Of a DNA stretch of 64,000 nucleotides, positions 11,217 through 21,029 are shown piece by piece. Position 1 is the first letter of the stretch. Every line of letters starts with the position of its first letter. The notes under the pieces were generated by a model, which did no database searches, had not been told where the DNA came from, and worked only from the letters and a program-made list of their open reading frames with translations. Made by a program: the position numbers and the translations under genes. The stretch is from Emydura subglobosa (Eukaryota; Chordata; Testudines; Chelidae): positions 15,445,877 through 15,509,876 of the forward strand of contig ML680053.1 in assembly GCA_007922225.1 (NCBI GenBank), written 5' to 3'.

Positions 11217-11665
11217 CCAAAAATATATATATATTTTTAATCAGAGCATTTCAGATGACAGTAAGCACAAAGAAAAAATGTACTTTGGAAGTTGTGAAAC
11301 AGACATACAAAAACTCATGGAAGCAACATTACAGATTACAGTGATAAGAGCTGAAAGCTGATTTATACAAATTTATAGCACAACAGTTTCCTTTTACAGT
11401 TTAGAACTTCAATTCGCTGTAAGAAAAAAACACCATTTTAAAAGTCTGAAAGGCACATCAACTGGACCATAAAACATATTGGCACGCTCACTAATATGTT
11501 TTATGTTACATTCCAAAACAGAAACCGCAGCACTCTAAATAGAAGACTAAAGATGGCTCCTTTGTAAAGTACTATTAAAAAGAGGGATATTGGAAGAAAG
11601 GGTTTTTTGGCTCTTTCTATAATACGAGTATTAATACCCGAAGTTAGAGAATTGAAAAAGTTGCA

Positions 11666-11845
11666 TCATTCGGTTGCATTTGGGCGAGTTGCCACATAAA
11701 CAAACACAACAATTAAAAGCACCACAACAGCCATTGTGGGAAGCACTACAGTGGTGATTTGTTGTCGGGCCTCTTGCATTGCCTGCTTTCTCTCTTTTTT
11801 ATCTTTGGAGGTCTCCTTTTTGGGTTTTCCTTTCAGCTGCCTCAT
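11666..11845 (-). CDS. SMCO4: SMCO4, single-pass membrane protein with coiled-coil domain 4 (59 aa)
   Basis: The frame encodes 59 residues starting MRQLKGKPKKE and ending in ATRPNATE, then TGA. I recognise it as SMCO4 (formerly C11orf75/FN5), a small, highly conserved vertebrate protein that is also 59 aa in human; from memory it differs from human at only a few positions, near residue 38 and in the last residues. Residues 5-29 are Lys/Glu/Gln-rich and likely helical or coiled-coil. Residues about 31-52 are one hydrophobic membrane segment, followed by a short polar tail. There is no cleavable signal peptide, so a single-pass membrane protein is expected; its molecular function is poorly known. 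The start is the ATG at 11845-11843. The frame stays open upstream to the splice acceptor but has no ATG there. No stop or frameshift interrupts the gene. Function beyond membrane location is not claimed. Confidence 0.96.
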   Translation of the reverse strand: MRQLKGKPKKETSKDKKERKQAMQEARQQITTVVLPTMAVVVLLIVVFVYVATRPNATE

Positions 11846-11961
11846 TCTTCTCTTAGGGTCTTCTGTTGTCCCCACACCAAAAAAGTTGAGAGGCAAAGGA
11901 AGGTCTTTGAAAAAGTGTGAAACAGTCCTTGTGACTTCAGATGGTTGCCTGTGCGACAATC

Positions 11962-13130
11962 TGTAAAAGGAGGAAAAAACGCAAATCTTTCAGAGGGGAC
12001 CAATGTATATTCTGAATAGTGATTACATGCATTTGTGGCTCTCCTTTGATATCACTTTTACAACACAGCTACTATCAGTGAAGGCCAGCTTCTGAAGACT
12101 CTCTCGCTTCATTAATTACACTGTCCATGTGAAAAATTACAGCAGATCACGATGGTGGTGTACATTTGTTCAAAGGTCCCTGAACTTGTGCTGTGTTAAG
12201 TCAGATACAATGCAGGGCACAATACATTGGATGCACCAAAGCAAACAAGATAACGGAGCTAAAGACAATGAGAATAAGAAGAATGAGTTTTCTATCATTA
12301 CATAGCACCAGCTGCCTCTTCTTGTAACAGCAGGGGTTCCCTACCTGAGGTCTATGGCTTCCCACAGATTTGCATTACAGATAGCATGGGGAGTAAGAGC
12401 GTACCTTGTCATTATATTCAAAGACATCACACATTTATTATCCCCACAAGACATTTAGTGTATAAAAGACCTTCTGATGGAAAAAACCAATTGGAAAGCT
12501 GCGTTTAAAGCATGGATCTTGTTCTCTGACAGCGAGCACAGTATTAAAGCGCGCTATGAAACAACGCTGTGCCTGTGATTTTATTAAATTTGGCATTTTC
12601 AGAAGGCGGAATTCATTCAAAGTGATAATCCTTGAGGCAAACCAGACTGTTCTACACGAGGTCACTGAAAATAAGCTGCTGTGCAGCTTCTTTCTACTAG
12701 TCTAGTTTCTAAGCAGAAGTACCTGTGAGATGAGGTTAATATGCACAGTACACAACGTGAAAGTCTCTCTGAGATGAGAATGTCCACACTTAGGTATCAC
12801 TACCCAGGAGCGGAGACACGCTCTTAAGGTGTGTGCAGACGCATGATCAGTTTGTATGTGATATGTATATGCACAAATAAGGGATCTGCATGTGAAGATG
12901 GCTGTGTACATGCATGGCATGCAAATGCCTGCTTTGCCTGAAAATTAGGAGCGAAATAACACTTAGCGCTTTTATTTATATATTTACGGTAAGTTAACAG
13001 ATCACCAGCCAACATCATAAAATGAACCTTTAAAAGATGCTATGGAGCACCCTCCCACCATGGAAAGTTCCCAGGGATTTAACAACTCCCTAAATGTGTC
13101 AGTTAAGCCTTCCCATTAGCTGAGAAGAAT
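11962..13130. other. Intronic or upstream sequence of SMCO4, nothing recognised
   Basis: Begins with the polypyrimidine tract of the SMCO4 acceptor. Open frames 12438-12665, 12702-12920 and 12824-13018 (minus) show no family resemblance. Confidence 0.45.
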
Positions 13131-13133
13131 CTG

Positions 13134-14925
13134 AACGTAAGAATGGCCACATTGGGTCAGACCAATGGCCCATCTCGCCCAGTATCCTGTCTTCCAACAG
13201 TGGCCAGTGTCAGATGCTTCACAAAGAATGAACAGAACAGGGAAATTATCAAGTGAGCCATCCCTTGTCATCCTGTCCCAGCTTCTGGCAGTCAGAGGTT
13301 TAGGGGCACCTGGAGCACGGGGTTGTGTCTCTGACCATATTGGCTAATAGCTACAGATGGACCTAGCCTCCATAAACGTATCTAATTCTTTTTTGAACCC
13401 AGTTATACTTTTGGCCTTCACAATGTCCCCTTGCAATGAGTTCCACAGGTTAATTGTGCGTTGTGTGAAGAAGAACTTCCTTACGTTTGTTTTAAACTTG
13501 CTACCTATTCAATTAATTGTATGACCTCTGGTTCTTATGTTATATGAAGGGGTAAATAACACTTCCTTATTCCTTTTCTCCACACCATTCATGATTTTAT
13601 AGGCCTCTATCATATCCCCCTTTAGTCATTTCTAAGATGAACAGCACCAGTACTTTTTAATCTCTCCTCATATGAAAACGGCTTCATACCCTTAATCATT
13701 TTTGTTGCCTTTCTCTGTACCTTTTCCATTTGTAATATATCTTTTTTGAGATGGGGCAACCAGAACTGCACGAGGTCCTGGACTTGAATCTCTTACCTAC
13801 CAGCCAAAATTTGGCCTCCAGGACCTCTCTTCTACCTTTCCCTATGTTACTGGTACCTTCATGCACCACGACCACGGGCCCCTTCCCTGCACTGCACATA
13901 AAAGTCTGTCTAGATGTCTTCAGAGGTCCACAACCGTCACACCTGGCAGCCAATACACCATGCGGTTCTCCCAATCACCACAAAGCCAGCTCTCTCTATT
14001 TCTAATGATCGAATCCTCCATTATTGTTTCCTGTCTCTTCCTAATAAGGGTCCCCTCTCCCCAGAGAGGTATCCTCAGTGTGAGAGGATACCATGACATC
14101 ATCTAGGAGGGCCCGAACTACAGGATTGTTTCCCTCCGCTCCAGTTTGAGGTTCTCCTTCCCCGAGACTTTCAGCAGCAGAGGCTGGCAGATGGGGGTGC
14201 GACCGCTCTAAAGCTTCCCTGAAAGTCTCCTCTGTGTGACTCTCCGTCTCCCTTAGCTCCTCTAGTTCAGCCACTCTGGTCTCATCAGCTGCTTTCACCA
14301 GTGTACACGAGGCAGATAATCATAGATGCTGCATTCAGTGCAATAAACTGGATAGGAACTGGAAAGAGGGACTCCTGCCTGCATTCTTGTTACTCTTGCA
14401 GGGGTGTGTGTGTGTGTGTTCGTGTGTTCTTTGGGGGGAGAGGGTTGTTATTGGACTACGTTTAGAGAATGTTTAATAGGTGTATCTGGTTCTCATACTC
14501 CCTCTCTAAATTCCCTTGCAAAACTCTCCTGTTCACCAGTTCCTCTGATCACTTGGGGAGCTGGCTTTTAAAACCCCTGTTCTCCCTGAGTTAACCCCAA
14601 CCCCCTTGTCAGGGGATACTTAAGGGGTTAGGGATCAAAGGATGGCCGGCCAGACCATCGTTGGGAAGCTCTCCACCTTCCCTAGCCGGCCACCAGGCTC
14701 AGCACAGAGCCCCCCGCTCGCAGACTGACCACACTATAAACTTCAATCAAGCAGCACACGGCAAGCACACAACAAACTCACCCCAAGGTCACACGGTCAC
14801 TCCTCCTTCACCTGGAGGACTCCCTCGCAAAGCTCCTGTTTGCTAGCTCAGACTACTAGGGGTAACTCAGCTGCGCGGGGTGGTCGGCTCTACCTGGATA
14901 GCAACCTGAAGGTGCCCATCACAAC
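13134..14925 (-). mobile_element. CR1 LINE, internally deleted: 5' UTR-like, ORF1 part, then 3' end
   Basis: All parts are on the minus strand and collinear. 14925-14520 resembles a CR1 5' UTR. 14298-14041 encodes an acidic coiled-coil-like stretch (ELEELRETESHTEE). 14102-13773 encodes the SGNH/esterase-like part of CR1 ORF1, with DSIIRNRE, ENRMVYWLPGV and VVVHEGTSNIGKGRREVLEAKF across two frames. At about 13773 it jumps straight to the CR1 3' region, ending at 13134 in the typical terminus (GGGTCAGACCAATGGCCC read on plus). The endonuclease and nearly all reverse transcriptase are absent. Frameshifts show it is old. Confidence 0.75.
14401..14429. repeat. TG-rich microsatellite
   Basis: GGGTGTGTGTGTGTGTGTTCGTGTGTTC, an imperfect (TG)n run inside the CR1 5' part. 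Confidence 0.8.
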
Positions 14926-14929
14926 CATG

Positions 14930-17580
14930 TTTTTGGAATCCAACAACCAAAGAAACTCAAGAGCTGGGGGCTTTTTTTAAATTGTGGGGTTTTTGGGTGA
15001 ATGAAATCTGACTACAAAGAAAGCAAAATAATTGTGATGATCTTTTTAGCATGAAATATACACGTTGTTTGCACAAAAAGTCATTCTCGGTAGGGAGCTG
15101 CACAAACCCAGCAGAGCAGAGCTGCACACCTCCTCCAGTTCATCATGCCCAAGCTGTCTGTTTTTGTGTCTCTGGTTGTTAGCAATTAATAGCTTCGTGA
15201 TCGCTTCATCAGTTTTAAAAACAGGCCAGACTATTGGTAAATTCTATCCATCTGGCATCCTTGCTACATATTAAGGTACACAGTGTCACTCCAGATGCCA
15301 GTCAACTCCTGCTGATAGAACAGAAATCTGCATAAATGGCCTCCCCGTTGACAGGAGAATGTAGCAAATTACTACAAAAAATAGTCTAATTTTACTGCAA
15401 GTGGCTTTTTTTTTTTTTTTTAATTTTGCCATCCAACCCGAGTTCATAGCTTGACAGCAGAAGCAAAAACAAGCTAAAATCATTTCGATTTACAGAGTAA
15501 GAGCCATTTTAATTCTTCTGTGTGAGAAGTTGCACTACAAAGGAATTTTCCCATCCTCTCACATAAGCAGTAACATGCTGCGTGCTGAGGTTCCCATACA
15601 GATTTACTATTTCATTGAATGACATCAGTGTAGCACCATCCTACCTACCCACAGCTTATGGAAACAGTCAGAATAGCACAGCAATGACATAATATGAGGA
15701 AACTACAGTAGTACATCAGCAGGCATGTGTTTCAGTCACCAGAGTGAGGTTCTGCAGGGATAGAGACCACAAAAAATGGGATAGTTGGGGAGTTTGTGTT
15801 TACCATGTTGTGATGAAATTGGAATTTTCAGTAATATTTTTATGAAGCCGATGTGTGCCTCAGTTTCTCCTATATTTTGTATGGCTCCCCAGTGGGGGAA
15901 AAAGGACTAAGGTTGCTCTCAAGGCAGACTGAGACACCTAAGTGCGTATGACTCCTAGCTGTTCCTCCAAGAGACTGTTCCAAACTGGGATGTAGCACCG
16001 ATCCTGCGGATCCATGATGTGTCTCACTGGCCCCATACCACATGTATTCAGTTTCCAAATAAAACGTTGTTTCTCCTGACTGACACCCCTGCAAACTCAG
16101 AGACAAGCTGGATATTTTTTCCCTCTTATGTTTGATCAAAAGAGAGATTCTGGCAATGATGAAGACAATTGTACGAGGACATAACCCAGCTTGAGTCCCG
16201 GGGAGACTCAGTTCTTTCAGCATTCTGCAACCTTGGGATCTGGATGCATAGCAGGCCTGGGAGAATCAGAGATGTTCAGTGAACTTCAGGATGGGTGGCA
16301 ACTCATCACAACACTCAGATCACTCAATTTCCTGGTCTCCCCATTTGTTTCTGGATCCTGTTCAAATGGGACTGCCTTGTTTTTAACCCCTAGATATACT
16401 TTCTTCTGCTCTCCTCATGGACTTTGGCCTCTCAGTCCTTCCACATGCTCTCACTGCTGTTGACTAAGGTAAGGATCTTTCACATTCCTAGAACAGCCTT
16501 TTTCTATCTGCCTCAACTTTCCTCCTTTTAAGCCATCTGAAAAGAAATACCTTTTGTCCCTGGCATTCCTCAATTCCTCCCTGCCTCTGGTACTTAAGCT
16601 TTATTATTTCACTCCAAAACCTATGCTGTACAAAAGCAAGTTTTATATTTGCCACTCACTATAACTAGCTGATCTTGTATTAAAGCCTGGAGAGAGAAAG
16701 CAACATGAAAATATTGTTTCTATTGTTAATATAAATCAGCATGTTTCATATTTCTGTTACTTAAGGGACCAGGGAAATGACCAATAGGAAAAGCCTGTGG
16801 GACTTCCTGTGATCCACAGTAGCTGCAACGAGACCAATTTCTCTCTCAAATAATAAATGTGTGCCTTATTCTGTACAGTATCAACCATCATTAGCTACCC
16901 AGAGACCGAAAACATCTATTGTTTATAGCCTCTTTAAAATGAATATTTCATCCTGAAACTAAATTAATTAAATCCTGAAGTACTGGAACAGAAGGTTTTC
17001 CAAAAATGTCAGTTCCATTAGCATTACAGACTACTGCTCCCAAGTTTGGGAACCTGGCATCAACATACGAATAAGTTTCCAATTGCTTTGGATCATTGGG
17101 CTTCACTGCCAGCACAAGCTGGGAGACCCAGCCTGAGGATTTCAGGGAAGGTCAGTGAGGCAATTCTTAGGGTTTCACCCAGACTGAACTAAATCATTCA
17201 CTATAAAAATGGGGGATGTGGCTGAGGTCATGGTAGAACTCCTGCTGCAGCTTTTACTATGGGTCCATGCATCACTTCCAACATTTAAACAAGTGTTGCA
17301 AGAAAGAATCTGTTGAAGTCAGGCAGGGCCCAGCCACGGGAGAGCTGTGAATGCATTAACTAAACTAAAACAGGACCTTACAAACAATAACTAAGCAATA
17401 GCTTGGGTCTGATTGTATTCACCGGTAGAACAGGAAAGAACAAATCTCCCCACTGCACTAATTACTGGGTGAAATTTCATGGCCTATGCTGTGCAAATGT
17501 GACTACATGCTCACAGCAGTTCCTTCTGTCTTTGAAATCTCTGGTTACACACCCACACCCACTCCCTGGGGCCTCACGGT
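14930..17580. other. No recognised gene or element
   Basis: A T-run of about 16-17 lies at 15407-15423. The minus frame 15870-16223 (117 codons) and plus frame 16191-16463 (90 codons) show no domain or splice support. Otherwise nothing seen. Confidence 0.45.
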
Positions 17581-17584
17581 AGGG

Positions 17585-17740
17585 CTGGTAAGTATCCCCA
17601 ATCTACAGATAAGGAAACTAAGACAGAAAGATTAAGTGTCTTTGACCAGAGCCATAGAGCAAATCAGTGCCAGAGCTGGGATGAGGACAAAGGAGTCCCT
17701 TGTTCTCAATCCCATTCTTAGCCCACAAGAACACACTGCC
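17585..17740 (-). mobile_element. MIR/CORE-SINE-like fragment
   Basis: TATCCCCAATCTACAGATAA, GGAAACTAAGACAGAAAG, AATCAGTGCCAGAGCTGGG follow the order of a MIR element in reverse complement (cf. CTGTAAAATGGGGATA of the MIR consensus). Confidence 0.65.
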
Positions 17741-17865
17741 TCTCGTTATTGAGCTACCTCTTCTTGTGGCCAAAGGTCACGCTGGCTGCTCAATACAAAA
17801 GCCTAACCCCGGTGGATGGCATGTCATTGCAGCTGTGTCAGACCCAGGATATTAGAGACACAAAG

Positions 17866-17960
17866 CGGGTGAGGTAATATCTTTTACTGGAACAACTTCT
17901 GGTGGTGAGAGAGACAAGCTTCCGAACTCACACAGAGCCCTTCTTGAGGTGAAGGCAGAA
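17866..17960 (-). mobile_element. Single arm of the hammerhead-like tail family
   Basis: On plus it reads GTGAGGTAATATCTTTTACTGG...GGTGAGAGAGACAAGCTTCC; reversed, it has CTCTGTGTGAG, then a CGGAA in place of CGAAA, then GCTTGTCTC. Same family as 6805-6966 and 54605-54845 but only one arm is present. Confidence 0.65.
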
Positions 17961-18232
17961 AAGAGCTTGCAGCACCCTAGTCTTATTGGTGGCAGCATAA
18001 ATATTGGTGCTTCCCATAGGTCCAAAATTATTTGGGATCCTCCACAAAATTCGAAGGATCTGTACCCCCTGTCATCACAGACCCTAAGGGCCATCAAGCC
18101 CTAGGTGACTATATGGAGGTGAGGAGCAAGAGATGGATCATGAACAGTCTGAGTTCTTAGCCACATCACTCAGCTTTCAACCCTAGTGTGGTCCACTGAC
18201 TCTCTTTGTAAGGAAAATAACTTGAAACTTAC

Positions 18233-18382
18233 CTTTTCTTTTAAGCTGAAAGCTAAGGGTCTCCTTCACACTTCCAGCCCAAACGAGAGAGGGCTCGCAG
18301 CTGCAGGCCGTGAGTGTCCCAAAGCCTTGCTCTGATTGCTAGCAGTCGCTCATCCTGGTCCAAACTTTCATCAAGGCTGGAA
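18233..18382 (-). other. Candidate untranslated internal exon of SMCO4
   Basis: On the minus strand the segment ends AAAAG and is followed by GTAAGT at 18232-18227, a perfect donor. An acceptor TTTCAG precedes it at 18383, though its pyrimidine tract is weak. The 150 nt are GC-richer than their surroundings and contain CpGs. One frame is open for about 42 codons, but TAG and TAA near the 3' end close it in the frame that would join the SMCO4 reading frame, so it would be 5' UTR. A 10-codon upstream ORF (ATG AAA GTT ... TAG) lies inside. The exon is inferred from splice-site quality and composition only. Confidence 0.35.
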
Positions 18383-18389
18383 CTGAAAC

Positions 18390-20010
18390 ATCAGACTCGT
18401 TTACTTAACCGGTTTTTGGAAGAGATCGGATGCATGTAAACACCTAAACACAGATATTCATATGGTAACAGCACTGAAAATAGTTGCCTTGCTTGTTTGT
18501 CAGGATTAATGACTAATTATTAGATAGGAAGAAATCTTCTTACTCACTAACCTGAAACAAAACAACAAGGTGCTTCAGGAAGTGGTACTGGTTATTCCAC
18601 CGGGGGCACCCATTTCTCTGAAACAATAACACCCCAACATACCGTGTTCCTGGAAAGACCATCTTTCAAGCAAGATTTAGGAGAGTTCTAACTACTTAGG
18701 ATCAACTAAAGAGTCCATGGTATCTTCACAAGTAAAAAGGTTTTTAAATGCAGTGTCTGGTCAAAGTCCAGCTAAGGTAATTATACTGCTGCCCCATCCT
18801 CTGCTCCTCCTCCCAAAAATTCTCCCTGAAGTTTCAATTGGTATTCTTCACTTCTGGTCCTATATTGTTGTGTCTGGTTAAGTTGTACAAACTGTTGCCC
18901 AGAAGTGGCTACATTTCAATTGTACATGAAAATTCATTTTTTAAAAAAAACAAAGCATGCACACAGAGCATTTTGGCTTGTACAGTACTGTAGCACTATT
19001 TAAAATGAAACATCATTAGTAATCTATATAGTTAAACCACACACTATATCAACAACTACAAACAACTGCTATGAGACAGGAAAGGCAAGACTGATTTCAG
19101 TTATTCGAACCAATGCCAGCTAAATACTACACACAACACATGCACCAAAGAATTTGTTTACCGGCACTTAATATAATCACCTGTCAGACTTTGAAAAAAT
19201 GTATTACAGCCAGTCTTACAACACGAATGTATTAGCCATGTGAATCTGAATAATTCTTTTTACATCCTAATCAAAAAGAGTTTGCAAACCAAACTCGATT
19301 GACCAGGCTTTGGTATCCTGTGCCAACACCGTAACACTCCCTGAACAACTGCACAGCTTGAAAATCAAGCAGAAACTAATATTTATAATCTAAGCTATCC
19401 CTCGGGGCACCTGCATATTAATAAATAAATCACACATCTGCAAATTAGCAGTGAGGCGGGTTTTGCTCCACTGAAGCCAGTTGACGGCAGTGGGAAAAAG
19501 GGATGCTAGGAACTTGGACAATGCTCTGCAGATTATTGTAGTGGCACTAGCCACCATAGGGATACCCCTCTCCAGAGCAGAGATTAAATTGGAAATACAC
19601 TTTAGTCTTATTATAAGGACTACATTTTCCATTAGGAAGCATAAAAATTTGACTTTGGTTGCAACATGCCTGAAACAAGATGCAAGCCATATTGACAAGA
19701 GATTTTGTGGGACCATTTGCTTACGCTTCAGTGAGTCCACTTGCATATAAGGATGGGGTGGTTCTACCATGCAGCCAGAGGGGAGTGAGCCATTTAGCCT
19801 CCTCTGCCCAGGGCATAGCCAGCATGACTTAAATTCTGTTATGGCTGAAACAGACGTGACCATATTGGGCCATTAGGAATAGTTCAGTTCCTGGAGGAGA
19901 ACATATTAGCGTATGCCTGCATACATGTCCATGCACGTGGTTTTGCCACAACTCTCCTTTCGTTCACATCTAACTCCCAGTAACACGTGTCTAAGGGGGA
20001 GTAGAGGGCG
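18390..20010. other. No recognised gene or element
   Basis: Largest frame is 157 codons on minus (19390-19863) with no domain, splice or codon support, taken as chance. Confidence 0.45.
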
Positions 20011-20256
20011 AGTAAGCTAGCATGCCTGAGGGGTATTGGTAAGTACCAGTGCCAGTTTGCAGTGTAGCTGGGGGGGAAGAGGGCACGTACCAGGTCTCAA
20101 GTCTCAATAGCCCTCCATCCTCATTCCCACAGCGCAATGAACCCTTTTCTGCCTGACTCTTACCCAATCTATAAAAGTCCCTGTCCCCACATTGTCATCA
20201 GCAGTCATAAGCCTCACTGCCCGCATCAGAACAGCTTTCCATTGCACTCTTTACAG

Positions 20257-20807
20257 ATCAGTGCAGGTGGACATGGTTAGTCGCCTGGTCCGCCAACCAC
20301 ACCCAGGTGCTGATCAACGCGTGGTGGGTCCGCACTGTCCTTCACAACTTGGCCCGGAGTGGCAGGAACCGGCACCTGGTTCTGAGAAATTTCACATGGC
20401 TGGAGCAGGCGAGCATTCGGCAGACTCCAGCCCAGAGCCAGAAACACACCAAGCAATTGAGACTCCCGTGCAGGAAGGCAAATGACTCCAACAATCGCTC
20501 GGAGAGGGTTCATCGTGCACATCTGTGCTACTAGGAGCTGGACCAGATGACATCAAGGGGTCTCAGTAGGGAGGCAGAAGGGGCTCACGACCCCCTCCTC
20601 AACCCAGCCAGCCTCATTCTCCCACAGGACATCAATGAGGGCCAGAGCGAGGACTGGAAGCTGGACACAGCAGACATTGGCCAGTCTGACTAGGGCAACA
20701 GAAGATAAGCCTGGGAAGAGCCACTGAATCATCCCTCGCTCTCTGTTGGACCAACTCACCCTTCAGCAAGACCAAGGTGGCTCAATGATTCAAGCTGTGG
20801 TTCCAAC
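20257..20807 (+). pseudogene. Myb/SANT-like DNA-binding domain remnant (Harbinger-associated type)
   Basis: In the frame that includes 20307-20534 the peptide has AWSANHTQVLINAWW, then VLHNLARSGRNRH, WLEQASIRQTPAQSQKHTKQ and LRLPCRKANDSNNRSER. Together these match the layout of Myb/SANT-like trihelix domains carried by PIF/Harbinger elements and by domesticated MSANTD-type genes (Trp-containing helices, then RTPAQC-K--KQLR-like helix 3). A stop at 20535 interrupts the usual ELDxxL tail, which can still be read just after it as ELDQM. A good acceptor (CACTCTTTACAG, 20245-20256) and a perfect donor (CAACAG / GTAAGT at 20807) flank the region, so it could still behave as an exon. The frame lacks a recognisable start and is probably dead. 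Confidence 0.6.
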
Positions 20808-20879
20808 AGGTAAGTAGATGTAAAACAGTCCCGCATCCTCACCAGACAGTTACTGTTTACAGAAGGAAATGGTAATTAT

Positions 20880-20992
20880 GAGTCTGATTATGCAACCTTT
20901 ACGCACATGAGTAGTCCCATTCAGGGGACTGGAACTAGTCATGTGTGTACTGCCCAGTGAGAGTTATGCAGTCCAGCTCTATACAACTGAGA
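20880..20992. mobile_element. Foldback MITE-like element, decayed
   Basis: GATTATGCAACCTTTACGCA, CATGAGTAGTCCCATTCAGG and a right end AGTTATGCAGTCCAGC recall the palindromic 'gatcctgca...gagtagtcccattgac' family. Confidence 0.35.
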
Positions 20993-21029
20993 GCAACATG
21001 AATAAGTCTGACCCCTGCATTTTCAAATT

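Larger units (their letters stand above)
11190..11960 (-). other. SMCO4: SMCO4 terminal exon: end of 5' UTR, whole CDS, 3' UTR
   Basis: Read on the minus strand, a pyrimidine-rich run ending TTTTACAG stops at 11961, a strong splice acceptor. The exon then has about 115 nt of 5' UTR (11960-11846), the complete coding sequence, and about 475 nt of 3' UTR up to the AATAAA signal. A single coding exon preceded by untranslated exons fits what I recall of this gene. The 3' limit (about 11190) is inferred from the usual 10-25 nt spacing after the signal. Confidence 0.8.

Noticed and set aside
11846..11959. 97-residue SMCO4 with N-terminal extension as the annotated product
   Set aside because: The extension starts at TTG right after a splice acceptor and has no ATG; the 59-residue form matches the known protein.
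11736..11966. 76-codon plus-strand frame over SMCO4
   Set aside because: Antisense shadow of the SMCO4 exon.
19390..19863. 157-codon minus-strand frame
   Set aside because: No domain, no family resemblance, no splice sites, and an overlapping plus-strand frame; best explained as chance.
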